A program made the translations under genes and the position numbers. 64,000 bases of DNA from an uncultured Bacteroidales bacterium (lineage in GTDB: Bacteria; Bacteroidota; Bacteroidia; Bacteroidales; Bacteroidaceae): contig CACZCZ010000010.1 of the NCBI GenBank assembly GCA_902779845.1, positions 1-64,000 of the forward strand, in the 5' to 3' direction. Shown here piece by piece: positions 1 through 9,630 of the stretch (its first letter is position 1; each line of letters starts with the position of its first letter). The notes under the pieces were generated by a model. It worked only from the letters and a program-made list of their open reading frames with translations. It searched no databases and was not told the DNA's origin.

Positions 1-139
1 CAAAGTATTCATCATGTTGCATACTGCCAACGATGGCAATGTTTGTTGTGCCTGGTGATGCTATTACCTTACGAATATTATGTGCCTTCATCAAAGACAG
101 TAATATCTGGGCATTCTTATCATTTGAGTATTTTTTCAT
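1..139 (-). CDS. MenD-like thiamine-diphosphate enzyme, N-terminal 46 residues (cut by window edge)
   Basis: Reading leftwards from an ATG at 137-139 gives an open frame to the edge that begins MKKYSNDKNAQ and contains KVIASPGTTNIAIVGS. The SPGTTN-type motif close to the N-terminus is what I know from MenD-like, thiamine-diphosphate-dependent synthases/decarboxylases, which open with a nucleotide-sugar-independent Pyr domain and a conserved SPG loop. In polysaccharide loci such enzymes sit beside SDR reductases, as here: the SDR gene ends 11 bp upstream of this start. Function is inferred from 46 residues only. It could be a dedicated sugar-precursor enzyme rather than menaquinone MenD, since no other men gene is visible. 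Confidence 0.6.
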   Translation of the reverse strand, partial: MKKYSNDKNAQILLSLMKAHNIRKVIASPGTTNIAIVGSMQHDEYF

Positions 140-150
140 ATCTTATTGAG

Positions 151-978
151 TTATTTCCATCTTGCATTTATGGATTTTGCATTATTGCATGTTATAATCT
201 GACCAGAAATACATCCAGCAGCATCAGATAACAGGAAACATGCAGTCTCAGCAACTTCCTCAGGCAAATATATCCGTCCTAACATGTTTTTTTTATGGTA
301 TAAATTGCCATCCGTACGTTGTCCAGTCATATCTGATATTGTAACTCCTGGAGCCACAGCATTAATACGAATTTGGTCTTTAGCAAATAAATATGCTAAT
401 CCTTGAACCATACTATTAACTGCGACTTTTGTAAAACCGTATGGGCGGAAATCCATCATATCGCCTGTTTCTGACGATATAAATAACACTTCCCCTTTAA
501 TATTCTTTTCTTTCCAAAGTTTTATTACTTTTTGTGTTAGGAAAAAAGCTCCTTTCATGTTAGTATTTACTTGGGCATCAAATGTATCAGGTGTAACATC
601 AAAAAATGTCTTTTCATGTAACGATATACCTGCGTTATTAACTAATGAAGTAATGCCTCCCAACATTTCTTCTGCTTTATTTATAAAACTATCAAAAGCA
701 GAAACATCTGATACATCCAATGTAAGGTACTGGCAACCTATTTTATCTGCAGTAGCTTTTAAAACGGATTCATTCCGTCCAGCTATAAGAACATAAGCTC
801 CTTCCTTTACAAACTTTTCAGCCATAGAAGCACCTAATCCTCTACCTCCACCAGTAACCACTATTTTTTCCCCTTTCAATTTATTTGATGAATCTATGCA
901 TGTTATTTTTGCATATACTGGTCTTTGCTTACCATGAAGTAAAAAAGACAAAATATGTTTCAATTTCATTCTTATCAT
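151..978 (-). CDS. Short-chain dehydrogenase/reductase (SDR)
   Basis: A 275-residue classical SDR. The NAD(P)-binding glycine motif TGGGRGLG is at residues 42-49, NNAG at 114-117, the catalytic Ser around 168-169 and the YGFTK active site (Tyr180, Lys184). It should be a cytosolic oxidoreductase; the substrate is unknown, but its place in a polysaccharide locus next to a MenD-like gene suggests reduction or oxidation of a precursor for a surface glycan. The first ~34 residues precede the Rossmann fold and are hydrophobic/basic, so a start downstream of Met1 or Met4 is possible. AT-rich like its neighbours up to 9.6 kb. Confidence 0.85.
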   Translation of the reverse strand: MIRMKLKHILSFLLHGKQRPVYAKITCIDSSNKLKGEKIVVTGGGRGLGASMAEKFVKEGAYVLIAGRNESVLKATADKIGCQYLTLDVSDVSAFDSFINKAEEMLGGITSLVNNAGISLHEKTFFDVTPDTFDAQVNTNMKGAFFLTQKVIKLWKEKNIKGEVLFISSETGDMMDFRPYGFTKVAVNSMVQGLAYLFAKDQIRINAVAPGVTISDMTGQRTDGNLYHKKNMLGRIYLPEEVAETACFLLSDAAGCISGQIITCNNAKSINARWK

Positions 979-995
979 TTATTTTGTTTGTTATA

Positions 996-1910
996 TCATT
1001 TCAATCTTCTTTTCATATTCCCTATCCACATTTTATACAGGGTATGTATCACATAACTATAGAAGTTGTTTGCATTAGAGAAATAATTATCGAAAACTTT
1101 TTTAAGTTCACATAAAGAGGCTTTCTTATGCTTAAAAAAATACATAAAGCCTCTATTTTTAGCCTGTTCTGCATCCTTGCCTATCTCTGTGACGAACCTA
1201 TGAGTTATCTTAGCATATTCTTCCATAAGACTTGCTGCCCAGAAACAGTGTTTTGCCATTCTAAGACCATTCTTACTCTCGAGAACCGAGTCATCGTTCT
1301 TAACATGCACATACACAGGTTCTGCACATGTGGCATATTCACCTTCTTTTGACAACAACTTAGCCATCAGCAATCTATCCTCCAGATAGGCTAGCCCAGG
1401 TTCAAAAGCATATTCTTTTCTATCAAATAGAGACGTGTGAAACAAGTCGCCCCACATTTCGTGTGATCCTTTTGGGTAGTCATGAAGTATAGTGCCATCT
1501 TTGAAAGAAGGATAACGTTGGCTCTTGTTACCATCTTTAGCTATTCTATCACTGTTACCAAGAATGATTTTGCAGCCAGTCTTTTTTGCTACATCTAACA
1601 ATAATGCTATTCCGTTAGTATAATAATAATCATCTGCGTCTGAGAATGCAATCCATTCGCCCTTCGCAATTTCTAAAGCTGTATTCCGAGCAATACTTAC
1701 ACCTTCATTCTCCTTTTCAATGACGACTATGCGGTCATCTTGACTCTGCATATCATGAACTATTGATGATGTTCTGTCCGTACTTCCATCGTTTACAACA
1801 ATAATTTCAATATTGCCTAATGTTTGACACAACAAACTTGAGATACATTTCTCAATATATTTCTCCCCATTATAAACGGGAATGATGATAGATATTAGTG
1901 GATTATTCAT
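996..1910 (-). CDS. Family 2 glycosyltransferase
   Basis: 304 residues with a GT-A fold start: ISIIIPVYNGEKYIEKC at residues 6-22, the nucleotide-binding DGSTD at 41-45 and the metal-binding DADD at 91-94, followed by a variable acceptor half. GT2 enzymes of this form transfer a sugar from a nucleotide donor to the undecaprenyl-linked repeat unit at the cytoplasmic membrane face. Donor and acceptor cannot be read from sequence. Its stop is 17 bp before the SDR start and its start is 1 bp from the stop of the pyruvyl-transferase gene, so it is cotranscribed. It is the only obvious glycosyltransferase in the window, so others must lie beyond the left edge. Confidence 0.9.
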   Translation of the reverse strand: MNNPLISIIIPVYNGEKYIEKCISSLLCQTLGNIEIIVVNDGSTDRTSSIVHDMQSQDDRIVVIEKENEGVSIARNTALEIAKGEWIAFSDADDYYYTNGIALLLDVAKKTGCKIILGNSDRIAKDGNKSQRYPSFKDGTILHDYPKGSHEMWGDLFHTSLFDRKEYAFEPGLAYLEDRLLMAKLLSKEGEYATCAEPVYVHVKNDDSVLESKNGLRMAKHCFWAASLMEEYAKITHRFVTEIGKDAEQAKNRGFMYFFKHKKASLCELKKVFDNYFSNANNFYSYVIHTLYKMWIGNMKRRLK

Positions 1911-1911
1911 T

Positions 1912-3051
1912 TTAATCAGTTAATGCTTTATTTAAAAAATCCATCGAATTCTTTCTATAATCATCAAGTTTCTTATATGCATCATCAGAGATAGGATTCA
2001 ACATAGATAACTCAAACTGGGATACATCTTCAATCAGACGCTTTTCTAAGCCAAATAATTTCAGTAAGGATTCAAAGCGAGAATATCCTCTGTTCTTATT
2101 ACCAATAACAATGAAAGGCTTATGAAACAATATACTAAACACACAAGCATGAAAGGAGTCTGTAACAACAAATTCTGCATCCATAAAGCCACGAAGCCAT
2201 CGCTCTACTGGTGGTTGTATTCTTTCTTTATTCGGCAGCTTTTTATCATTAACTTTAGAATTTGCGATAAATGGAATCCAGTTCTTTTCTATAGCAATCC
2301 TATTGATGAGTGCTTGTATATTTGTATTATCATCTAATACATAACACATTAGGTTTCCTGAACTTTTTGGCATTTCAGCATTATCAACTATTTTAATATA
2401 GTCTTTTTGAGAAAGTAGCATCGTAGGATCCAAGACTCGTTTTGCATCGTTACGAGCCAACTTTTCAGAACAAAGTATGACACCTGATTTCTCACGCACA
2501 CTCACTGCATCAAAAAGACCTAACAAGCGAGCACATTCTTTTGTCTCATCTTCTGTGTATTCCCACTCTTCTGTACCAAAAGATGCTGCATAAGATATAC
2601 GCTTTACATTCTCATCTTTACAGAACTTCAAATATGCATTTTCTATTCTGCTCTTGAATAATCTTGTGAAATACTTGTGCCTCCATACCTGATCGCTACC
2701 CACTACAAACGCTTCTAAATTCTTAGGCACATCTTTAACCAGATTCCTAATTTTATATGTATGGATATATTTGTTTAAGAACACACTCATATATTGCTCT
2801 CTTTCCTCCCTTTCGATATTTTTTCTTTTTGCACTCTTAAAGGGGGATACTTTTCGTCCTAAACAGTATTTTTTTATCAAATATAGAATGTATGATAAAA
2901 TTTGCTGGTGCTTTGGACTATATACATTCCTGTCACGATTGAGGACTATCACTTCATGCCCCATTCTCTCCAAAATGGTTTGGAGTGCATAAGCCTGAAG
3001 TATTCCACCATAATTGGTATGGAGAGGGAGTGTTAGTATTCCTATTTTCAT
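1912..3051 (-). CDS. Polysaccharide pyruvyl transferase family protein
   Basis: 379 residues. The N-terminus MKIGILTLPLHTNYGGILQ is typical of the PS_pyruv_trans family (CsaB/WcaK type), which adds ketal pyruvate from PEP to sugar residues. A conserved GSDQVWR segment lies near residue 118 and the C-terminal half holds DSFHACVFSILFHKPF, the usual DSFHxxxxs signature. Overlaps the flippase gene by 4 bp (ATGA), indicating translational coupling. In Bacteroidales this family is often encoded beside FrhB-like proteins such as the one at 7.7-9.5 kb; pyruvylation of the glycan is inferred from family. Confidence 0.85.
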   Translation of the reverse strand: MKIGILTLPLHTNYGGILQAYALQTILERMGHEVIVLNRDRNVYSPKHQQILSYILYLIKKYCLGRKVSPFKSAKRKNIEREEREQYMSVFLNKYIHTYKIRNLVKDVPKNLEAFVVGSDQVWRHKYFTRLFKSRIENAYLKFCKDENVKRISYAASFGTEEWEYTEDETKECARLLGLFDAVSVREKSGVILCSEKLARNDAKRVLDPTMLLSQKDYIKIVDNAEMPKSSGNLMCYVLDDNTNIQALINRIAIEKNWIPFIANSKVNDKKLPNKERIQPPVERWLRGFMDAEFVVTDSFHACVFSILFHKPFIVIGNKNRGYSRFESLLKLFGLEKRLIEDVSQFELSMLNPISDDAYKKLDDYRKNSMDFLNKALTD

Positions 3052-4595
3052 ATTACTCCATATTTAATTTTTTTTGCAACTAAAGAGATAATCTTTTTTC
3101 GTAATTGCTGATTAATCCCACATATCCATATGACAATACTTACTGAGATTATACTAACCAATACTATAATGAAGAACGCAAGTAATTTACTTTCTAAAAT
3201 ATTAGAATTCACAAAGAAATATGTCATAAGGGGAATGGGGACTGCTAACATTGTAATTTTTAAACAAGGAACAAATACAGATAATACATCTTTCCAAGTA
3301 TAACCAACAATTTTTATAATTAGTAAAGGTTTTACAACTAATCCCAACATTGCATATGCTATCAGAAGTATCCAGGCAAGTACCAATGGTGAATAACCTA
3401 ACCTAAAAAATACATATACAATTGGAAATGTCAAAAAAAGAATTGTAGGGCTAATCATTGCATTTTCTCTTATTCTTCCCTTTGCATACAATGCAGTGTA
3501 AAAAGAAGAGTCAAATACTTGGAATAGGCTGGTTATTACTGTCAACTGAAGAAACGCCACCGCATATTCAGGAACTATACCCAACCATAGATGCAACAAA
3601 GGTTCTGCGACTAAAGTTATTGGAAGTGCCAAAATCAACATCAAGTAATAGGAAAACTTTGTAGAGTTCAACAACAGTTCTTTACTCGCTTCATAATCAC
3701 CAGCTGCATACCGCTTTACTATCTGTGGATTTGAGGCTGTTCTAAAGTTGGTAATGAAATGAAAAGCTGACATATTGACTTGGTTCGCTATAGCGCGGGC
3801 AGCTACTACACCAGGACTGAAAAACATATTTATAAGTATCGTTGCTCCTTGATTATTCAAGGCAATTGCAGTATTAGCAAACAGATTCCAACCAGAATAG
3901 CCTAAGACTTCCTTTATAATTGGTTTATCTATAACTGGCTTATAATGAGTCTCCTTGAAATTCTTTATACAATACAATCTGTAATAAATAGTCATGCTAA
4001 CATGTACTATAAAAAACAATGTTGCGTAAGTTTCCAATTTGTCATAGGGGGAAACATAAATCATGTAAACTATTACCAATTTAAGTACTACCTCAACAAT
4101 GCTTGTATAAGCATAAATTGACATCTTCTCGTGTGATATGATACTTGCGCGATAAGGAACCTGTGTAATAGTAAAAACAGCAGCAAGAACACTCAGATGG
4201 TATGCATAGACTGCCGCATCCATACGTTCTGGAGCAATAATCAACTTATTATACACAAACCACAATCCTATCGTTTCTGCCACCAAAACAATGGCTATAC
4301 ATAACAGAATATGAACAGAAAGAACAGTTGAAAAAGTTTTTTCCAATTTCTTAAAATCTCCTGTACCAAGTTCATACGTCAAAAAACGGGAAGAACCTGT
4401 AGCCAAGGCGTTATTGACAAATGACAAAAGTCCCACTAATCCACCTACGACATGGTAAATACCATAATCATTTACCCCAAGAGCCTGCAAAATGACACGA
4501 CTGGTGAACAATGATATCACCATCGTAATCATCATACGAAAGTACAAGAACAGAGTATTCTTGGCTATTGTCTTATTGTTTGTTTGAGCTGACAT
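3048..4595 (-). CDS. wzx: Oligosaccharide flippase, Wzx-like
   Basis: 515-residue polytopic membrane protein of the MATE/MVF superfamily. It has an N-terminal NTLFLYFRMMITMVIS segment, SSRFLTYELG near residue 70, and about 12-14 hydrophobic stretches spread over its length. It should flip the undecaprenyl-diphosphate-linked repeat unit to the periplasm. Its presence means the locus is Wzy-dependent; no wzy polymerase is recognised in this window. Stop overlaps the next gene by 4 bp; start lies 3 bp after the acyltransferase stop. A short relic resembling its own N-terminus lies at 5725-5778. Confidence 0.88.
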   Translation of the reverse strand: MSAQTNNKTIAKNTLFLYFRMMITMVISLFTSRVILQALGVNDYGIYHVVGGLVGLLSFVNNALATGSSRFLTYELGTGDFKKLEKTFSTVLSVHILLCIAIVLVAETIGLWFVYNKLIIAPERMDAAVYAYHLSVLAAVFTITQVPYRASIISHEKMSIYAYTSIVEVVLKLVIVYMIYVSPYDKLETYATLFFIVHVSMTIYYRLYCIKNFKETHYKPVIDKPIIKEVLGYSGWNLFANTAIALNNQGATILINMFFSPGVVAARAIANQVNMSAFHFITNFRTASNPQIVKRYAAGDYEASKELLLNSTKFSYYLMLILALPITLVAEPLLHLWLGIVPEYAVAFLQLTVITSLFQVFDSSFYTALYAKGRIRENAMISPTILFLTFPIVYVFFRLGYSPLVLAWILLIAYAMLGLVVKPLLIIKIVGYTWKDVLSVFVPCLKITMLAVPIPLMTYFFVNSNILESKLLAFFIIVLVSIISVSIVIWICGINQQLRKKIISLVAKKIKYGVI

Positions 4596-4598
4596 ATA

Positions 4599-5723
4599 TT
4601 ATCTACCACCAGTTAACGCCCTACATATTGAGGGTAGGAATCTATTAAAAACACAATAAAAAGATAAACAAATTGATGTAATAATAACAGGTTTCACCAA
4701 GTAGCCTATTGTCATAAACATTGGATTTGACATACCAAATATTGAATTTATAGCTTTACTGACTAATGGCGCAATGAGTATTGTATGTGAAAGATATATG
4801 AAAAATGAGCTATTGGAAAGAACAGGAGGTATCTGTATGATATCATTCTTAACAATCACTGATGACAAACTTATCAGCGCAAAGAAGCCAAGTATAACAT
4901 AGAAGGGATATATAACATTACCCAATGAAGTATTATGGCCATCCAACAAAGTACATGTTATCCACAATGTGAATGCAATTGTATATAATAGATATCTGTG
5001 TCTATACGTAATCTGTGTTACATTTATTTCATTAATCTTGAAATATCCACCCATACCAAAGAAGAAAAATGCAGTTATTGAAATACCAGGTATATGAATA
5101 AAAACTCCTGTAACGTAGCATATAGCTAATAGAAAGATGCTTATCATTTTCAGTTTCTTCAATAATAGATATAAAATTGGCGAGCATAAAACTACAACCA
5201 TTAAATCACGCAGAAACCATAGTGGAATGAGGTATGGTGAAGTTGAAATATTTGCCCCCCCCAACCAGTTAGTTCTGTCTATATTCCAAAATTTACAATC
5301 CCAATACAAATGCCCATAATTATAATCTTGAAGGAAATCCTGAATGCCAAGCCATCCATCATGTCTAAAAACTCCAGCCAAAGAAAGTACAATACTTATG
5401 GTATTCCATATCAGAAATGGTAAAAGAAGTGATTTTACTCGTTTCCTTAACTTTTGAAAATAAGTATTGTGATTCCAATCTTCAAGTCCTCTATAAAAGA
5501 GGAATCCTGATATAAAGAAAAAAGTTGGTACACATATATGGGTTAATACATGGGAAATACTTACACGAAATAGATTATAATAATCCAACCCACTCAGATT
5601 CGTGAAATCCAAAGAATCATAGTCAAATGGAGACCCGAAAGAATGAATAAAAACAACCCCAAATGTGAGTGGAAATCGCAGCCACTCAAATAATTTATAT
5701 TGCGATTCTGAACTTATAGCCAT
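4599..5723 (-). CDS. Membrane acyltransferase (acyltransferase_3 family), G8 tract in frame
   Basis: 374 residues, about ten membrane segments. The family signature is visible: FEWLRFPLTFGVVFIHSFG with the catalytic-type His (residue 27), TFFFISGFLFYRG near 68, and PLWFLRDL in the middle. Such proteins O-acetylate (or otherwise acylate) sugars of exported glycans across the inner membrane. The gene contains eight consecutive G on the coding strand (plus-strand C at 5255-5262) within NWLGGANIS, just before the conserved PLWFLRD segment. At eight the frame is open; one base more or less would truncate the protein at about residue 155. It pairs with the neighbouring homologue, which carries G9 and is out of frame. 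Confidence 0.88.
   Translation of the reverse strand: MAISSESQYKLFEWLRFPLTFGVVFIHSFGSPFDYDSLDFTNLSGLDYYNLFRVSISHVLTHICVPTFFFISGFLFYRGLEDWNHNTYFQKLRKRVKSLLLPFLIWNTISIVLSLAGVFRHDGWLGIQDFLQDYNYGHLYWDCKFWNIDRTNWLGGANISTSPYLIPLWFLRDLMVVVLCSPILYLLLKKLKMISIFLLAICYVTGVFIHIPGISITAFFFFGMGGYFKINEINVTQITYRHRYLLYTIAFTLWITCTLLDGHNTSLGNVIYPFYVILGFFALISLSSVIVKNDIIQIPPVLSNSSFFIYLSHTILIAPLVSKAINSIFGMSNPMFMTIGYLVKPVIITSICLSFYCVFNRFLPSICRALTGGR
5255..5262. repeat. Homopolymer G8/C8 inside an acyltransferase gene
   Basis: Eight G on the coding (minus) strand, flanked by TT upstream and CA downstream. The length fits the open frame. Homopolymers of this length are slippage-prone. Confidence 0.9.
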
Positions 5724-5724
5724 A

Positions 5725-5778
5725 TTACATAATTTGAGAAATCACCATCGTAATCACCAAACTGAAGTACAAGTGCAC
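5725..5778 (-). pseudogene. Relic of a flippase N-terminus
   Basis: The minus strand between the two acyltransferase genes reads VHLYFSLVITMVISQIM then a stop. It aligns with LFLYFRMMITMVISLF near the start of the intact Wzx at 3.0-4.6 kb; the DNA is also similar (ATCACCATCGTAATCA shared). I read it as a leftover of a second wzx allele, that is, a recombination scar from exchange of polysaccharide modules. The 17-residue match is short, so convergence cannot be fully excluded. Confidence 0.5.
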
Positions 5779-6820
5779 CTAAATTCTCCTGTTTCCTAGC
5801 AATGCAGGGAAAAATTTGTTCGACAAGATTATCAATGTATAACAAACGAATGTTACTAAAACAGATACAAAAATTGCACTCAGTACCTTATATGATGAAA
5901 ACCACCAACTAAAAAGTAGTTTATAGACAAGCCAATGAAAGCCTAAAATTACAATAGTACCATTAGAAATGGTAAGCACAACTTTGTTCTTGAAACCACT
6001 AAAGAAAGTAGATATAAGTAATATCACCATCGTTCCTGAAAAACCGCTTATCAAAAACAAAAGAGGATATTTACCAAAGTACATAACATTAATACTTAAT
6101 CCCTGTCTCTGTTGTAGATTAAGGTTTAAATATGCAGAAACATAAAGAACCAACAATGCCAATAACAAAAAGAATAATTTTTTTTTCAAAGAATAATCAA
6201 TAACACTTTTTAAAACCTCCGATCCCTTTACTCCTATTGTAAAGAAAATAAAACCAACCAACGATGAATCTAATCTCATCGGTAGTTTATTTCCCAAAAA
6301 CATCATAACGACTCCAATCAAACATGTTAATATGATAAATTGCCCCCCCCCAACGACGTTCTGACAGGTATGCATATAATAACCTTACGAGAAAAAGAGA
6401 ATAACAAAACCACAAGGAAATAGACCAGCTTGCTATTCCAAACGGGAAGTCATTTGCTGTGAAAATCCCGATAGCTACTTTTACTATGTACCTTAAGTTT
6501 ACACCATCCATAAGTAACATTACCATAATCATGATAACACTTACTAGAACACTCATTATCAGATAAGGCTTCAATAACTGAATCCATCCTTTAGAAATTG
6601 TGTCCTTTGTGCCTATCTTTTTATACAGCAGTCCGCTAACTATAAAAAAGAAAGGCATATGGAAAAGAGTGATGATGTGCATCACGTTCCATATTTGTGA
6701 TGGCTCGTAAAAAAAATCTAGGGCATAAGTATAATGTCCAAGCACCACGCAGAAGATGGCAAATACTTTTGCATAATCTATATAATTCGGTCTTGAATCT
6801 GCAATCGAAATCATTTGCAA
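5779..6820 (-). pseudogene. Membrane acyltransferase (acyltransferase_3), off-frame at a G9 tract; probably phase-variable
   Basis: Two overlapping reading frames together make one acyltransferase_3 protein. The upstream frame (start 6820) carries YIDYAKVFAIFCVVLGHYTY with the catalytic-type His, FHMPFFFIVSGLLYKK and SLWFCYSLFLVRLLY, then runs into nine G on the coding strand (6343-6351). The rest of the protein, GQFIILTCLIGVVMM to the end at 5779, is one base out of frame. Removing one G (G8, the length seen in the neighbouring gene) joins SERRWGG to QFIILT and gives about 346 residues, normal for the family. I infer a reversible OFF state rather than decay, because no other lesion is visible. 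Confidence 0.8.
6343..6351. repeat. Homopolymer G9/C9 causing the frameshift
   Basis: Nine G on the coding strand, again flanked by TT and CA like the G8 tract at 5255-5262. Eight would restore the frame. Confidence 0.9.
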
Positions 6821-6823
6821 TAT

Positions 6824-7738
6824 TTATAGTATTGAGAAATCACAATTATCTGGATCGTAACGCAGACGGCTGTTAATATTGATGGCATCAATAGCAGCCA
6901 TATCTTCTTGCGATAATTCAAAATCAAATACGCTAAAGTTTTCGAGTTGATGCTCTTTACTCATCGAACGTACAAGTGGAATTATCCCATTCTGAATGTG
7001 CCAACGAAGAATAATCTGAACAAAGGTCTTGTTGTATTTCTTCTCTAGTTTCTTTAATAAAGGCAATCGTACAAGCCTATCATCATAACGAGCAATAGGG
7101 GTATATGCCTCCACAACAATACCATGTTCCTTATAATACTGAATCAGTGGTTTCTGGGTAAAAAGCGGATGTATTTCAAACTGCCCAACCTCAGGCTTGT
7201 GTTTGCATATTTTCAATATCTCGTCCAAATGATGCTGATGACAGTTAGCTACTCCAAGGTGCTTCACATATCCTTCCTCATAGAGTTTTTCCATCTCCCG
7301 CCATGTGTCAAGGTATAAATCGGTCACAGGCCAGTGGAACTGCAGCAGATCCACATACTCAAGATTCATGTTCTTAAGGAAATTCATAAATTCCTCTCGA
7401 ACACGACCTTCTCGTTGAGCACGGTTGCTTACACGGGTTGTAATAAACAACTCTTCACGTTTCATCCCACTCTTTTGGATTGCTTTCTGGAGAAGTTTTC
7501 CATTTCCATAGGCTGAGGAGTAATCTATTAAACGATAACCCATTTTAAGTGCATCCTCAATTGCGGCTTCATATTTGCGACAATCAAGAAAATGATTTAT
7601 CCTATTAAAATACTTATTGTAAAAAAGTCGATTCACTCCACCGCTTACCCTTGATTTGGAAATAAAGCTAACCATTCCAGGTCCGAAACCGATTAAAGGA
7701 ATATTTGCTTTTACAAAAAAATCTACATTCATTTTCAA
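6824..7738 (-). CDS. Aldo/keto reductase
   Basis: 304-residue TIM-barrel AKR. The conserved Asp and Tyr of the active site are in LIDYSSAYGNG (Asp72, Tyr77) and the His in LLQFHWP (His135). The position normally held by the catalytic Lys reads FITTRV (Arg102), which is unusual and may change activity. C-terminal NADPH-site segment near SMSKEHQLENF. Most likely a cytosolic reductase making or modifying a sugar precursor for the polysaccharide; the substrate cannot be named. 3 bp from the acyltransferase and 3 bp from the following FrhB-like gene, so part of the same transcript. Confidence 0.82.
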   Translation of the reverse strand: MKMNVDFFVKANIPLIGFGPGMVSFISKSRVSGGVNRLFYNKYFNRINHFLDCRKYEAAIEDALKMGYRLIDYSSAYGNGKLLQKAIQKSGMKREELFITTRVSNRAQREGRVREEFMNFLKNMNLEYVDLLQFHWPVTDLYLDTWREMEKLYEEGYVKHLGVANCHQHHLDEILKICKHKPEVGQFEIHPLFTQKPLIQYYKEHGIVVEAYTPIARYDDRLVRLPLLKKLEKKYNKTFVQIILRWHIQNGIIPLVRSMSKEHQLENFSVFDFELSQEDMAAIDAININSRLRYDPDNCDFSIL

Positions 7739-7741
7739 ATA

Positions 7742-9538
7742 TTATTTATGCCAATTTACATTTTCTCTTACTATCTTTGCTGGAATTCCTGCAGCTATAC
7801 ATCTACCAGGCACATCTTTTGTTACAATAGCCCCCGCTGCTATAATAGCACCATCACCAATAGTTACACCTTTAAGAACAGTAGCACCTTGTCCTATCCA
7901 TACATGCTTACCTATCTTAATCGGCTCTGAGACCTTATACCCCTCCTGACATATCGTGTGGCCATCATAGGAACGAATAACAACATCACGACCACAAGTA
8001 AAATCTGAGCCGATTTCAACCACATCGCCAGCAGTAATTTGAACATTCTCATTGATAAAGCCACCATGTAGAATCAGTTTTCCTTTAGGTGCCACTCTAA
8101 TATAACTGCCAGCATATACTTTAAAACTACCATCAACAATAAGCTGACTATCTTTCTCTAATAGGATTCGTGTTTCCATCTTAGATTTCTTAACTTGCTT
8201 AGTTCCAGTCGTGAATTTTTCTGACAGAAACATCTTAGCTCCTTTGTCTATCTGAATTATCGTATTCTTTTTATTCAACAATGGCATCCGCATTTTTCTA
8301 ACGACACTCTTTGATAAGAAATTTATTCGTAAGAATGTAAACCAAGAACTTACCGAAAATCCCATATTTGCTAAAATATTGTACATAGATTTTAAAGGAT
8401 TTAACCGTTTCTTTAATCCTTTCTTCCAAGAAGGTAATGGGAAATATTTTGCTGCCACCTTCTCAAACGGCAACTTATCAAGGTCTTTAAAGAATGCATC
8501 TCTATTTGGTTTGACAGATTTTAAAGAACCTTCCATTGCAGGATTTCCTGCACGTGCATCATCCATCGTAAACTGTCGCCACTCTATCTTTTCCTTGATA
8601 GAGTCAAACAGGGCCTGTCCTTTATCAGAATTAACCATTACGAGAGATGTTCCCTTGTCCTGATCCATGGTCTTATCAACCTTCTCTATGCCCCAAAAAT
8701 CAGCAAGAGTTATGTCAGCCTTTTGTGGGAATCCTTTAAAGTGACATTCGTAGCATGAAGAACGGGTAAAGTTTCCTGCCTGCAAGTATCCAATAAAGAA
8801 TAAATCATGATAACGGTCTTTACAATATTCTTCTCCATTCTCAAAGTTTACTCTAAGCGAAAAGTTATGCCACCCCCACTTTTTATTCTTGAATTTAATT
8901 CTTGTGGCTTTAGCACCAAATTGACGCTCTAACATCTCCATATACTTCAAGAAAACCTTAGGGGAATTAACGCCGCGGCAAATGAAATCACAAGTCACAA
9001 GATTCTCATATTCTCTACCCAAGAAGTTGTATAATGCATGTATCTGACAGGGACACCCACAGAAGAATACATTCTTTCCTCCCTTAAGCAAACTGCGAAT
9101 TTCCTTATACACTCCCTCAGCATTGCTCTGGAGATATTTACTGCTACGTATCTCTGATAGTCGTTCTGGGTTATTATCAACAATCTGAGAAACAGTCTGG
9201 TCAGGGTTATATACTGCTCCTCCAACGTACGCATCCTTCTCATACATCTTCAACGCGAGCATTGAATGAATGCCACCAGATGTAGAATCAAGGCGTATCG
9301 CTTCGTCTTTTGTATATGCTGCAAAAACATTTGGTTCGGCATACCTCTCAACAAAGTCAGCCTTATTCTGTATAGGGCACACCTTATCACATAGTCCACA
9401 GTCAACGCAAAGGCTCTTGTCCACTTGGGGATACCAAAATCCTTCATCGTCAGTGACAAAAGATATAGCATGCTTGCCACAAATATCACCACAGGCGTTA
9501 CAGCCGCAGCAGTCTACTTTATTTTGGATATTTATCAT
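7742..9538 (-). CDS. Fusion of FrhB-like Fe-S oxidoreductase and hexapeptide acyltransferase
   Basis: 598 residues with two parts. Residues 1-~60 hold two 4Fe-4S ferredoxin motifs ([10 protein letters not shown], then [12 protein letters not shown]). Residues ~75-400 match the coenzyme F420 hydrogenase/dehydrogenase beta-subunit family ([34 protein letters not shown]). From about residue 430 the protein becomes a left-handed beta-helix with hexapeptide repeats ending [19 protein letters not shown] and PAKIV, the LbH acetyltransferase pattern. FrhB-like proteins without F420 are common in Bacteroidales polysaccharide loci next to pyruvyl transferases. The fused acyltransferase suggests one protein doing redox and O/N-acetylation on the same sugar; this is inference. 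Confidence 0.85.
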   Translation of the reverse strand: MINIQNKVDCCGCNACGDICGKHAISFVTDDEGFWYPQVDKSLCVDCGLCDKVCPIQNKADFVERYAEPNVFAAYTKDEAIRLDSTSGGIHSMLALKMYEKDAYVGGAVYNPDQTVSQIVDNNPERLSEIRSSKYLQSNAEGVYKEIRSLLKGGKNVFFCGCPCQIHALYNFLGREYENLVTCDFICRGVNSPKVFLKYMEMLERQFGAKATRIKFKNKKWGWHNFSLRVNFENGEEYCKDRYHDLFFIGYLQAGNFTRSSCYECHFKGFPQKADITLADFWGIEKVDKTMDQDKGTSLVMVNSDKGQALFDSIKEKIEWRQFTMDDARAGNPAMEGSLKSVKPNRDAFFKDLDKLPFEKVAAKYFPLPSWKKGLKKRLNPLKSMYNILANMGFSVSSWFTFLRINFLSKSVVRKMRMPLLNKKNTIIQIDKGAKMFLSEKFTTGTKQVKKSKMETRILLEKDSQLIVDGSFKVYAGSYIRVAPKGKLILHGGFINENVQITAGDVVEIGSDFTCGRDVVIRSYDGHTICQEGYKVSEPIKIGKHVWIGQGATVLKGVTIGDGAIIAAGAIVTKDVPGRCIAAGIPAKIVRENVNWHK

Positions 9539-9630
9539 TTTGTCGAATTACATTCGTGCAAAAAGGGTTGGCCCATCGGGGCTTATTGAACCGTTTTTAT
9601 GAGAGAATCCCGATGGGATTCCTATCCTTG

